Below, piece after piece: positions 47,302 to 55,275 of a DNA stretch of 64,000 nt. Numbering within the stretch: the first letter of the stretch is position 1; every line of letters starts with the position of its first letter. Source of the DNA: Delftia acidovorans. GTDB taxonomy: Bacteria > Pseudomonadota > Gammaproteobacteria > Burkholderiales > Burkholderiaceae_C. Made by a program: the position numbers and the translations under genes. The stretch is from assembly GCA_031286585.1 (NCBI GenBank), contig JAITUC010000011.1, forward strand, positions 124,001-188,000, given 5' to 3'. A model generated the notes under the pieces. That model was not told the DNA's origin, did no database searches, and was given only the letters and a program-made list of their open reading frames with translations.

Positions 47302-47601
47302 TCAGTACCTCTGATAAATGCCGCAGTTGGCGCAGAGGTGCCCTTCCGTGGTCAGGTAGAAAAGCTGATTCCCGCAGTTGCACTCCCGAACCATCTGGCC
47401 CTCGTTGGGGTAGAACTCGAACTTCCAATGCCCCTTGAGTGCTTTGCAGGCGGGGCATTCAAGTTGGGTGGTCCCTGTTGGCGCGACTGCCGTCCAGGTG
47501 TGGCCACAACCGACGCAGAAGGCCGGGCCGGTTCCATGCTGCTCGGTCTGCTCCGGGCGTTGAGGAGAGCGCTCCGGACGTTTAAAGGCAACAACGGTCA
47601 T
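47302..47601 (-). CDS. Double zinc-ribbon phage protein
   Basis: A 99-residue protein with four cysteine pairs: CVGC, CPAC, CNCG and CANC, which should form two zinc ribbons. Between them is GHWKFEFYPNEGQ. No DNA-binding or enzymatic motif is evident, and it is not a family I can name. The start at 47601 follows GGAGGGG and overlaps the stop of a 17-residue peptide gene (ATGA). It interrupts the usual order endolysin-Rz in this lysis cassette. Confidence 0.7.
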   Translation of the reverse strand: MTVVAFKRPERSPQRPEQTEQHGTGPAFCVGCGHTWTAVAPTGTTQLECPACKALKGHWKFEFYPNEGQMVRECNCGNQLFYLTTEGHLCANCGIYQRY

Positions 47602-47651
47602 CGCCCACCCCTCCACCAGTACCACCACATTGCGATCCAGATCGGGCTCAT
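47598..47651 (-). CDS. 17-residue tryptophan-rich peptide between endolysin and zinc-ribbon genes
   Basis: The peptide reads MSPIWIAMWWYWWRGGR. Its ATG overlaps the endolysin stop (ATGA) and its own stop overlaps the zinc-ribbon start (ATGA), so ribosomes would pass through all three by coupling. Five of 17 residues are Trp and the C-terminus is basic, which suggests a membrane-active or interface-seeking peptide. It is too short for family assignment and might instead be a leader that sets translation of the next gene. Confidence 0.5.
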   Translation of the reverse strand: MSPIWIAMWWYWWRGGR

Positions 47652-48280
47652 GGCTGGGCCCTCCATTCCAGGCAAATCTCGGCGTTGGCATCGCCGCGCA
47701 GCTGCAGGCCCGGCAGCACGGTGGACACGCCGGCCACGGTGCCCCGGTTCCAGCGCGGGTTCTCGCGGCACGCGCCGGCCAGGTCGCCGGCATTGGCCTT
47801 GCGCAGCAGGGTGCTGGTGCTCAGGTTGGCCGCGCCCTTGTTGTGCACGAAGTCGATGAACTGGCCCTGGACGAACGGGTCGTAGCTGGGCCAGCGGGTG
47901 AGCAGGCTGCGCGCCTCGCGCTCGGCGGCCAGGTAGCGCCCCCGCTCCAGGTAGTAGCAGTCCGAGGGGCTGTACCAGCGGCCGGCCACCACGTCGGGGC
48001 CGGTGATGCCGTTGCAGACCGTGAGCGGCTGCCCGCGCCCCAGCTTGTCGATGTAGGGCGTACCGATGTGCTTGCCCGAGGATTCGTAGAACTGGCCCAG
48101 CACCATGGCCACCTTGACCGCGTTGCTGGTGCTCGGGTCTGCTGCCACGGTCTGCACGTACTGGTCGCGCAGGGCTTCGTCGCTGGTCTGTTGGGCCACG
48201 TATGCGCCCGTGCCGCCCACGCCGGCGAGAATGGCCAGGGCCGCCAGCCGACTGGACAGGAATGCGGGAACCTTGCTCAT
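47648..48280 (-). CDS. Phage lysozyme with signal-anchor N-terminus (left lysis cassette)
   Basis: A 210-residue endolysin of the GH24-related type. The N-terminus has a weakly hydrophobic Ala/Gly-rich helix (LAALAILAGVGGTGAYVAQQ), the look of a signal-anchor-release sequence that keeps the enzyme tethered until membrane collapse. The catalytic region is FYESSGKHIGTPYID with LTVCNGIT, a diverged form of the E...D...T triad; FVHNKGAANLSTSTLLRK near the end is conserved in phage lysozymes. The start at 48280 overlaps the holin-like gene stop. Confidence 0.82.
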   Translation of the reverse strand: MSKVPAFLSSRLAALAILAGVGGTGAYVAQQTSDEALRDQYVQTVAADPSTSNAVKVAMVLGQFYESSGKHIGTPYIDKLGRGQPLTVCNGITGPDVVAGRWYSPSDCYYLERGRYLAAEREARSLLTRWPSYDPFVQGQFIDFVHNKGAANLSTSTLLRKANAGDLAGACRENPRWNRGTVAGVSTVLPGLQLRGDANAEICLEWRAQP

Positions 48281-48588
48281 GGCGGCCCCCAATCGGTTTC
48301 AGGTTCAGGCTTCAGACCAGCCAGGCGCGCGATGCGCTGCCGCTGCTGGGCGCGCTGATAGTCCTGGCGCCACTTCCAGATCAGGTAGCCAGCCTGCAGC
48401 ACGATGAACGCCAGAGAGGCCACCACCAGCCATTCGCTGAGCGGCAGCCCCCAGACCTTGAACACCCCAGTGGCAGCAGCGCCTGGCGTGGCATGTACAG
48501 CAGCATTGGCCAGGTCCTGCCGCTGCTCGGCGCTCAGGTGCTGGTGGATGCCCATCAGCGCGAGCAGGGATGCGAGGTGTTTCTTCAT
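48277..48588 (-). CDS. Holin-like single-helix membrane protein (left lysis cassette)
   Basis: A 103-residue protein with one clear helix (LSEWLVVASLAFIVLQAGYL) in the middle and a basic, Arg/Gln-rich C-terminus (RQDYQRAQQRQRIARL). Position directly before the endolysin with a four-base overlap points to a holin, or a pinholin since the endolysin appears to be signal-anchored. Confidence 0.65.
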   Translation of the reverse strand: MKKHLASLLALMGIHQHLSAEQRQDLANAAVHATPGAAATGVFKVWGLPLSEWLVVASLAFIVLQAGYLIWKWRQDYQRAQQRQRIARLAGLKPEPETDWGPP

Positions 48589-48639
48589 GGCCCCGATGAT
48601 TCCGGGGCTGGGCCGCGCTGGCGAACCCTACACGGGGGC

Positions 48640-49125
48640 CTACGCGCGCTGCGCGGCTGCCCAGGCGAACAGCGCGTCCACCTGCTCTGCTGTCAGGCCC
48701 AGGACCTGAGCAACCGCAGCCACGGTCTCGCTGTCGCGCAGCCAGTCCTTGGCATCGTTGAGCACGGCGTCCACCCGGTCCAGCAGTTCGCCTGGCTGCA
48801 GCCCGTCGCGCCACGTCAGCACGCGCGCCAGCAGGTTGTCGGTCGGCCGGTCCTCGGCGGCGCTCAGCAGCACCAGGGCGCCCTCCTCCAGCACATGGCG
48901 CTTGAGCGCAAGCCGGCCAGCCCAGCGTGGCACTTCCAGCGGCACCGGCGCCGGAACCGGCTCGGCAGGTAACGGCACGCCGCCGGCCGCGAGCCAAGCG
49001 CAGTATTCGATTGCGTCTGGATTGGGCGGTAGGCCAGGCCCAGGATCGACGAGCGGGATTGTCGTTCGCAAGCCTTCGCGGAAGCGATAAACAAAATTCT
49101 CGCCCGTCAACTGGTATTGCGTCAT
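48640..49125 (-). CDS. Fibre-associated phage protein, unknown function
   Basis: A 161-residue protein overlapping the beta-helix gene by four bases. The N-terminal 40 residues (TQYQLTGENFVYRFREG) look like those of short tail or fibre-assembly proteins; the rest is helical, with a C-terminal LGLTAEQVDALFAWAAAQ segment. Its place behind a fibre gene suggests an assembly chaperone, but no family match is claimed. Confidence 0.55.
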   Translation of the reverse strand: MTQYQLTGENFVYRFREGLRTTIPLVDPGPGLPPNPDAIEYCAWLAAGGVPLPAEPVPAPVPLEVPRWAGRLALKRHVLEEGALVLLSAAEDRPTDNLLARVLTWRDGLQPGELLDRVDAVLNDAKDWLRDSETVAAVAQVLGLTAEQVDALFAWAAAQRA

Positions 49126-49949
49126 AGATACCTGCCTCCCGTGGCCTCAGTGCCCGCAGTGCTGCCCGGAAGGTAAGACGCGCCTGCGGATGCGGTGAAC
49201 ATAATTGCGTTCCCAGAAACGGAATAGCGTGATCCCGTCGCGGATCCGCTATAGGAGTTGGCAACGAGTCGGACCAGGGCTGTGTTTTCCGCAAAAGCGA
49301 ATACGGAAAACGCTGGTGTTCCCGTGAGCGTCACAGTTGCAGACGAAGCCTCAATCGATCCGCCTTCGGACGCATAGATATGGGCGTATGCACCGCCGAC
49401 GATCGCATACGGTGTTGTGTTCTGCGTGACCGATGCACGGGCGGTGATGTAGACGTGGATGCCGCCTGCAGACATTGCTCCGTACACAAGTCCTTTGAGC
49501 GTTAGCGCCGTCCTCGCGCCGCTGGCGAAGACTCCGTAACCCGCAGTGGCCTGCAGGCGCAGATATTGGATCGTGTAATTACCGCAGTTTGTTGCGTTGA
49601 TGCAAGTCGCTGCCGTCGATAGCACGACATTGCCAGGACTTGCCGAATTACCCTCTATGACAATCTCGCCCGCACCCACAAATGGCTTTAGCGATATGGT
49701 CTGCGTATATGTTCCATCCCCCAACTTCAATGTGACTGTGAAGCCGTTCAGGTCGAAGCCTGTCGCAACATCAATAGCCTTCTGAATCGTGAGGAAGGCC
49801 CCGCCCGATGTATTACTCAGCCCGGTGTTGCTGTCGCTGCCATCCGTGCGGACGTAGTAGGTGCGCGCAGCGGTGAGCAGCTCTCGGAAAACAAGCTGTT
49901 CCTGGGATGCGATGTCCTTGGCATCTGTGCGGCGGCCGACGTGCTTCAT
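49122..49949 (-). CDS. Predicted beta-helix tail-spike/fibre protein
   Basis: A 275-residue protein. After a short N-terminal tail it has YYVRTDGSDSNTGLSNTSGGAFLTIQKAIDVA (in two stretches), the usual entry to a right-handed parallel beta-helix as in pectate lyases and phage tail spikes. Repeating Thr/Ser/Gly/Asn-rich strands fill the rest. It is lower in GC than its neighbours, as often seen in receptor-binding genes. It starts five bases after the previous fibre gene. It likely binds or cuts a host surface glycan. Confidence 0.75.
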   Translation of the reverse strand: MKHVGRRTDAKDIASQEQLVFRELLTAARTYYVRTDGSDSNTGLSNTSGGAFLTIQKAIDVATGFDLNGFTVTLKLGDGTYTQTISLKPFVGAGEIVIEGNSASPGNVVLSTAATCINATNCGNYTIQYLRLQATAGYGVFASGARTALTLKGLVYGAMSAGGIHVYITARASVTQNTTPYAIVGGAYAHIYASEGGSIEASSATVTLTGTPAFSVFAFAENTALVRLVANSYSGSATGSRYSVSGNAIMFTASAGASYLPGSTAGTEATGGRYL

Positions 49950-49953
49950 GGAA

Positions 49954-50676
49954 TCAGCCCGTGATGGTGGCCCGGTACTGGCCCGTGGTCGGCGCCACGG
50001 CAAAGGTCAGCTGCACCGTGTTCACCCCGTTGGCGACCCAGTCGCACAGCACGCCTGCATTTGTCGCGGTCTCCCGTACGCTGACCACCACGTCCTGGGT
50101 GTTGAGGCTGTGGGTCACGGTGATGGTCGTGGCCGTGCCGTCGCCCACGGTGGTCGAGGCCTTGCGCGCCACCACGCCGGGATCCACCGCGATGACGCCG
50201 CCAGTGATGCTGATGCCGTTGCCGGCCGTATAGCTGGCCCCCCCGTTGACCTGGATGAACACCAGCGCTGTGGTGCCGATGGTGATCGGGGCGTCCGTGG
50301 TCATGAACCACTGACTGTTGCCATTGGTCAAGCCCTCGGACACGAAGGTGGCCGCGCCCAGCACCTCGCTGGATGCATCAAAGTCGGTGGCGCGCGTCCA
50401 GGCGCCGACGGCGGCCATGTAGATGCCGTTGGCAGAGCCCGCCGTCTGGTTCTTCACCAGGACGCGGTCGCCCGCGATCACGGCCACGCCATCGATGGTC
50501 TGCGTACCGGACAGCGTGATGTTGGCCGTTGTGGCCGCACGCACCGGGTCCTTCCATTTGATGCCCTGAATCCCAGCATCGAACTGGGCCTTGGTGACAG
50601 CATCCTGCGGGTTGACCGCGTCGGCCAGGTTGGTGACCCGGTTGCCCGAGGCGTCGAGGTTGTTCGTGATCTTCAT
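49954..50676 (-). CDS. Phage tail fibre protein
   Basis: A 240-residue protein opening MKITNNLDASGNRVTNLADAV followed by a DAVTKAQFDA stretch; this L-x-x-P-x-x-x-x-D-A-V-T-K/N-K/Q type motif marks many phage fibres where the knob repeats begin. The middle is Gly/Thr/Ala-rich beta structure (VIAGDRVLVKNQT, NGIYMAAVGAWTRATDFD), and the C-terminal part resembles an Ig-like or collar domain. It sits between a collagen-like protein and the beta-helix protein, forming a fibre set. Confidence 0.8.
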   Translation of the reverse strand: MKITNNLDASGNRVTNLADAVNPQDAVTKAQFDAGIQGIKWKDPVRAATTANITLSGTQTIDGVAVIAGDRVLVKNQTAGSANGIYMAAVGAWTRATDFDASSEVLGAATFVSEGLTNGNSQWFMTTDAPITIGTTALVFIQVNGGASYTAGNGISITGGVIAVDPGVVARKASTTVGDGTATTITVTHSLNTQDVVVSVRETATNAGVLCDWVANGVNTVQLTFAVAPTTGQYRATITG

Positions 50677-50686
50677 GGCTGAGCCC

Positions 50687-51061
50687 TCAGTTGCAATAGG
50701 CGCGGCCGGTCAGCGGCACGCTGTGGGTGATCTGGACGATGTCGGCGTCCACATGGCGGACATCGGGGTAGAGCTGGCCGCCGAGGTTGTCCACGACGGT
50801 GATGGAGGGGAAGCGGCCCAGGTTGTGGGCAACGGTCCAGACGGCTGCGGCAGCGCTCTGGATGTGGGTATAGGTCGCGCCAGCGCCGCCGCCGGGCGGG
50901 CCTTGAGGGCCAGGAGGCCCAGGAATGCCCCGCGTCACGACGACAGCGGGCGGCGCCGGCTGCCGCACCACGTGGGTCTTGCCACCCTCGCGTTTCACCA
51001 CGACCGAGGTCTGCCGCTCGATGACGGCGGCCGAGGGTTCGGACGAGACAACGGTGGTCAC
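50687..51061 (-). CDS. Short phage fibre protein with collagen-like segment
   Basis: A 124-residue protein. Residues about 45-60 read GIPGPPGPQGPPGGG, a few Gly-X-Y triplets that can trimerise. The C-terminal 60 residues (WTVAHNLGRFPSITVVDNLGGQL) match the small beta domain found in many phage fibre ends. It overlaps the next gene upstream by four bases. Confidence 0.7.
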   Translation of the reverse strand: MTTVVSSEPSAAVIERQTSVVVKREGGKTHVVRQPAPPAVVVTRGIPGPPGPQGPPGGGAGATYTHIQSAAAAVWTVAHNLGRFPSITVVDNLGGQLYPDVRHVDADIVQITHSVPLTGRAYCN

Positions 51062-51495
51062 CGGGTGCTCTCCGGGTACAGGGCGAAGCGCAGTTCGTAC
51101 TGCCGCTCCACGTCACCGCTGGGGCGCGTGACCTCTATCTGGCCGATGCAGGAGGTCCAGCCGGGCGCAATGGAGCCGTACACAAAGGCTGCGGTCTGCT
51201 CTGCCGTCATCAGCAGGCGCAGCCAGGCGCCGTCGAGCTCGATCCCGCCATTGGCCGTGCTCAGCTCCAGCAGCACCTCCGGGTCATCGATCTCGCGCCG
51301 CAGCTGCATGCGGGCCGTGCAGCCGGTGTAGTCCTCGGGCACCTTGTCGGTATCGGGCACTGGCTCGCCGCTGCAGGCCTTCACCACCCCATCGCATTCT
51401 TCGCGCACCGGATAGGCCACGCTGTAGCGCTCCAGGGCGGTGCGGAAGGTCGCACCCTGGTAGATGGTGAAGTTGAGGCAGGCCGGGGTTGTCAT
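51058..51495 (-). CDS. Phage structural-type protein, unknown function
   Basis: A 145-residue protein rich in beta-forming residues, with NFTIYQGATFRTALE near the start and IGQIEVTRPSGDVERQYELRFALYP at the end. Proteins like this occur next to tail fibres of several phages and may be part of a baseplate or fibre collar. No family is named. A 52-base gap separates it from the 632-residue protein upstream. Confidence 0.55.
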   Translation of the reverse strand: MTTPACLNFTIYQGATFRTALERYSVAYPVREECDGVVKACSGEPVPDTDKVPEDYTGCTARMQLRREIDDPEVLLELSTANGGIELDGAWLRLLMTAEQTAAFVYGSIAPGWTSCIGQIEVTRPSGDVERQYELRFALYPESTR

Positions 51496-51547
51496 GCCCC
51501 GCAGTGTCCCGGCGGGCGCGCTCGGGGGCGAACCCTAGCCGGGGTGG

Positions 51548-53446
51548 TCAGCCGTCGCTGCTCTTGATCGCCACGGAGTTCAGTCCGGCCATGGCCTGGC
51601 CTGCGACCTGGCTGTGCGTGTTGGCGTTGGCGGCGGCCAGCTGCGTGATAGCCGCCTGCATGCTCTGCATGCTCGACTGCTGCACGGTCTGGGCACGCAT
51701 GCGCGCATCGGCATAGCTCACGTTCACGTCCGCCTTGGAGCGGTAGAAGGTGGCAGCCATATGCGCGTAGCTGACGGCAGCGGCCGTCTGGGCCTGGTAG
51801 GCCATGAGCTTCTGGCGGTCGCCTTCGAGCTGCGTGCGCGCCAGCTCGCCACGTGCGGCCACGATCTGCCCATACTCGCGCAGCGCCATCTCGTGCACAC
51901 GCGCCCGGGAGTCGTTGGTGATCGCGGCGGCCCGCACGACCTCGACCTTGGCGTCGATGCCGGCGCGATAGGTCTGGATGGCCTGGCCGTCTGCCCGAAC
52001 CTGGGCGTCGTACACGCGCACCTGCAGCTCCTGGCCTTCCAGCGCAGCGCGGTAGCCGGTCCATTCTGTGGCCTTGGACTGGACCTCGGTGGCGCGCGTC
52101 TGCACCTGGGCCTGGAACAGCTCCAGCTTGAGCTTCTCCAGCCCTGCCCGGCTGACGATGGCATCGATGCGCGCGCGGTAGACGTTCGCCAGGGACTGCA
52201 GCGACTCCATGCGGGCGCGGTAGACGTTGACCTTGGCCATATCGACCTGGGTCAGGGCCTGCAGTGCATCGACCTCTGCCTTGTACAGATCGATGGCGGC
52301 CATGGCGCCCTTGAGCCGCACCTCGTACAGCGCGACCTGGGCGCGCCAGGCTTCGAGCTTGGCGCCGAAGGCCTTGACCGCGATGTTGTAGGCCTCCACG
52401 GCCATGCCCACCACGGCCTTGGCGTGTTCCAGCGCCTGCCCGTTGATCTGTACCAGGTTGCCGTGATAGCTGAGCATCGCGGCAAGCACGGACTGGCGCA
52501 GGTTCATCGAGGTGCTGATCGCAAACTGCAGGTTGGCCTGCTCCATCTCGGCCTGCTTCGCGACCAACTCCACATTGGCCCGGGCCAGGTTGTCGGCGGC
52601 TGCCTGGCGGGCCTTGGTAGCAGCAGACAACAGCGCGCCTGGCGGCAGGGTGTAGCCGCGGTCTGCAGCGTCGGCCCAGGCCGCATCGCGCACGCGCCGG
52701 TACTCGCCCAGATGGCGATCCTTCGCCCGCTCGATCACCGCACGCTCGACATCGCCGCTGAAACCGGAGCCGCCCGCCATCAACTGGGACAGGCGCAGCT
52801 CCATGGTCTCCATGCTGGAGTGGTAGCGCGGGCAGTACCTGGCCAGCATGGCGTCGAGCTGGCCGTCCAGCACCGACATCATCGCGGCGCTGGCCCCGCG
52901 CTGGGTGGTCTCCAGCTGCACGGCAAGATCCGTGGGCGCCTCGGCGTCGAACACGGGCGCAGCAGAATCGAACACCGGCAGCACGATGGTCGGCTTGTCG
53001 GGCGCGGCCCGGTCCTGGATCTGCGGCTCGGCGGCCAGGGGATTGATGAGCTGGTCGGGCGGGTCGGGGAACTCGTAGCTGGTGTTGATCGATGGCGCGG
53101 AGATGGAGAAGTCCGCCAGCGGGGCCGGCGACGAAGGCATCACGATGGTAGGCACTACCGCCGTGGCGACCGGCAGCCCGCTGATGTCGATGGGGCCGAT
53201 GTCCTGGAACTGCGGCGCAGCGCCCGGCGCCTGGGGAAGTTGGAAGTCCACGCCGGCAAACTCGGGCACAGGCTGCAGCACCGGCGGCTCCAGCGGCTGG
53301 TCGATGGGGTCCAGCTGCGGGTCGGGCTGCAGGTAGCCGATGCCCGTGATCATGTTGCTCACATCGCGCAGCGCCTGCTGCGAGTCCGACAGCACCTGGG
53401 CCGCAAAGCCGCGCTGATCGTCAATGATTTCTTCTACCGATGCCAT
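51548..53446 (-). CDS. Large proline-rich and coiled-coil phage protein, unknown function
   Basis: A 632-residue protein with two different halves. Residues about 50-200 are rich in Pro, Ala and Asp (QPLEPPVLQPVPEFAGVDF, VVPTIVMPSSPAPLAD), probably extended. The remaining 400 are strongly helical, Ala/Gln/Met-rich with heptads, likely a long coiled coil, and the last helix ends in a Ala/Ser-rich tail. No lysin or metallopeptidase motif is seen. The length and build would suit a fibre, a tail-tube connector or an ejection protein. It starts two bases after the repeat protein. Confidence 0.6.
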   Translation of the reverse strand: MASVEEIIDDQRGFAAQVLSDSQQALRDVSNMITGIGYLQPDPQLDPIDQPLEPPVLQPVPEFAGVDFQLPQAPGAAPQFQDIGPIDISGLPVATAVVPTIVMPSSPAPLADFSISAPSINTSYEFPDPPDQLINPLAAEPQIQDRAAPDKPTIVLPVFDSAAPVFDAEAPTDLAVQLETTQRGASAAMMSVLDGQLDAMLARYCPRYHSSMETMELRLSQLMAGGSGFSGDVERAVIERAKDRHLGEYRRVRDAAWADAADRGYTLPPGALLSAATKARQAAADNLARANVELVAKQAEMEQANLQFAISTSMNLRQSVLAAMLSYHGNLVQINGQALEHAKAVVGMAVEAYNIAVKAFGAKLEAWRAQVALYEVRLKGAMAAIDLYKAEVDALQALTQVDMAKVNVYRARMESLQSLANVYRARIDAIVSRAGLEKLKLELFQAQVQTRATEVQSKATEWTGYRAALEGQELQVRVYDAQVRADGQAIQTYRAGIDAKVEVVRAAAITNDSRARVHEMALREYGQIVAARGELARTQLEGDRQKLMAYQAQTAAAVSYAHMAATFYRSKADVNVSYADARMRAQTVQQSSMQSMQAAITQLAAANANTHSQVAGQAMAGLNSVAIKSSDG

Positions 53447-53448
53447 GA

Positions 53449-54810
53449 TCAGATCCTCCGTGTCTTGTTCACGACCTCAGCCTCGAGGTCATCAATGGTG
53501 AGTGCGCCCCGCCCCGATAGCTCCAGGGCGTAGTACCGGGCGTCCATCCCCTTACCGAACTTCTGGCGGTAGTTCTGGGCGCTGGAGCCGCGCGGGGTGT
53601 CGTAGGGGTAGCGCTCCTGGCACTTCTCGCCCGCGGCCACGGTGAACCGGCTGCAGGGCGGCATGCGGCCGCCGACATAGCAGCTGACCCAGGCCTTGCG
53701 CTGCGCGCTGCCGAAGTCAGTTGTGCCGGTGTGCAGATGCCAGGCGATGGGCTGGCCGGCGTCCATGTCGCCGCCGAGGAAGTACAGCCCGTCTGCGGCC
53801 ATGGCCACATAGCGCCCGCGCCAGCGCACGATCCGAGTGAACGGGAAAGCCGTGTAGCGCGTGACCTCGTTGCCCCCGGTCTCCAGCTGCGTGCGCAGGT
53901 TGACGGCGTAGGCCTCGTGCACTACCGGCACCTCGGCCGTGGCCACCAGCAAGGCGCGCGCGGCCGGCGCCACCAGCACGATGTCGGCCCAGCCACCGGC
54001 AATCGCCGCAGGCGCCACCAAGTCAAAGCTGGCCGTCGCCTCGCCATAGGCATCCAGTTGCACCACGGGCATCGGGCACACCAGATGGATCTGCGCCATC
54101 CCTTCGATGGTGGCCTCAAGGCTCACGACGGCGGCCGGGGCCACCAGTTCGATCTGTGCGCCAGCCACGAACTCGGCACGCGCCGCAGGCGCCACGAGCG
54201 CGATCTGCGCCAGGCCCTCCACCGTCGCCTCCAGCAGGACCTGCGGCATCGGGCACACCAGCTCAATGCGCGCGAGTTCGCTGACCGTGGCCTGCAGGCT
54301 CATGACGGGCGACGGCGCGACAAGCTGCACCTGGGCGCCGCCCACCAGCGCTGCCACCGCAGCAGGCGCGACCAGCTCAATACGGTTGGAGGCATCCGAT
54401 CCCGTCAGCGTCACGCGTGCAGCCGGGGCCACGAGCTCGATGCGCGCACCACCCAGCAGTTCCACCCGGGCAGCCGGCGCCGTCAACTGGATCTGCGCCA
54501 GCCCCTCCACTGTGGCCACCATCTCCAGCACGGGCGAAGGGCACACCAGTTCGATCTTGTTCAGGATCTCCTCGGCGAAGTCGGAGCCGAACGCAACACG
54601 GTGCCAGTCCTCGCTGAGCACCATGTCTTTCCAGAGCCCGGGCGCCTGCGGCAGCACGAAGGCCACACGGGCCGGCGATGGGAACGAGCCCCATTCGTCC
54701 GGCTGATCCCAGTGTGAAGGGAGGTGAGATAAAGAAAGAAGGAGAGATGAGATATTTGGGATTTGGTGGCACGTAGGCGGGATGAAGTGGCACAGGGTTT
54801 TGCAATTCAT
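53449..54810 (-). CDS. Repeat-containing phage protein at the prophage junction
   Basis: About 453 residues. From roughly residue 80 to 290 there are eleven short repeats of 15-21 residues built on I-x-L-V-x-P-x-x (IELVAPAA, IALVAPAAR, IHLVCPMP), ending in ATVEGLAQ-type links. The C-terminal 160 residues form a different domain with FPFTRIVRWRGRYVAMA and DGLYFLGGD. The N-terminal 30-40 residues (CKTLCHFIPPTCHQIPNISS) are unlike the rest and come from an AT-rich patch, so the gene may be truncated by fusion. The ATG at 54810 has AGGTG upstream; a start further in is possible. Confidence 0.6.
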   Translation of the reverse strand: MNCKTLCHFIPPTCHQIPNISSLLLSLSHLPSHWDQPDEWGSFPSPARVAFVLPQAPGLWKDMVLSEDWHRVAFGSDFAEEILNKIELVCPSPVLEMVATVEGLAQIQLTAPAARVELLGGARIELVAPAARVTLTGSDASNRIELVAPAAVAALVGGAQVQLVAPSPVMSLQATVSELARIELVCPMPQVLLEATVEGLAQIALVAPAARAEFVAGAQIELVAPAAVVSLEATIEGMAQIHLVCPMPVVQLDAYGEATASFDLVAPAAIAGGWADIVLVAPAARALLVATAEVPVVHEAYAVNLRTQLETGGNEVTRYTAFPFTRIVRWRGRYVAMAADGLYFLGGDMDAGQPIAWHLHTGTTDFGSAQRKAWVSCYVGGRMPPCSRFTVAAGEKCQERYPYDTPRGSSAQNYRQKFGKGMDARYYALELSGRGALTIDDLEAEVVNKTRRI

Positions 54811-54829
54811 TTGCACACCTGGAAACTGG

Positions 54830-55273
54830 TCAGGCTTGGTCCAGCCACACCGAAATGATGTCCAGCACCGCCTCCGCATCCTCATCGGCCAACGTGCCCG
54901 CATCAGGTTCACCGAACACCATGCCGCGCCGCGCCATGTGCTTCGTGCCCCACTCATGGTAGACGGCCACAGGGTCTCCAAAGCCGACCCGCACACTGTT
55001 TTCATCTGCCGAATGGTTCAGGCTGGCGAGCATATCGCCGTAGCGGTCGAGCAGGCGCCGATTGCCATCCTCCGGGTATGACTCACGGGTAGCCGGCTCC
55101 CACGGCGCCCAGCTATTGCCCCATGGGTCCGTGCGGCTCTCGAATCTTGCGCTGATGCGCCCCTCCATCTCCATGCCGATGCCCTGCATCACCGGCGTCA
55201 AGTCACTGAGCCGCTGCCGGATCTGCGTCAGATAGTCCACAAAAGCCCGGTCATCAATGCGAACGTCCAGCAT
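54830..55273 (-). CDS. Phage virion morphogenesis protein, Mu gpG-like
   Basis: A 147-residue member of the Mu G / tail-completion family: VDYLTQIRQRLSDLTPVMQGIG at the N-terminus, then the signature RFESRTDPWGNSWAPW and SYPEDGNRRLLDRYGDM, and YHEWGTKHMARRGMVFGE at the end. In Mu it is encoded right after the head protein F, as here. It is the last recognisable Mu-type structural gene before the junction. Confidence 0.88.
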   Translation of the reverse strand: MLDVRIDDRAFVDYLTQIRQRLSDLTPVMQGIGMEMEGRISARFESRTDPWGNSWAPWEPATRESYPEDGNRRLLDRYGDMLASLNHSADENSVRVGFGDPVAVYHEWGTKHMARRGMVFGEPDAGTLADEDAEAVLDIISVWLDQA

Positions 55274-55275
55274 TG

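Noticed and set aside
53930..54570. Repeated DNA in the phage region considered as a CRISPR array
   Set aside because: Repeat units vary in length, keep the reading frame and differ at the DNA level; they are protein repeats.
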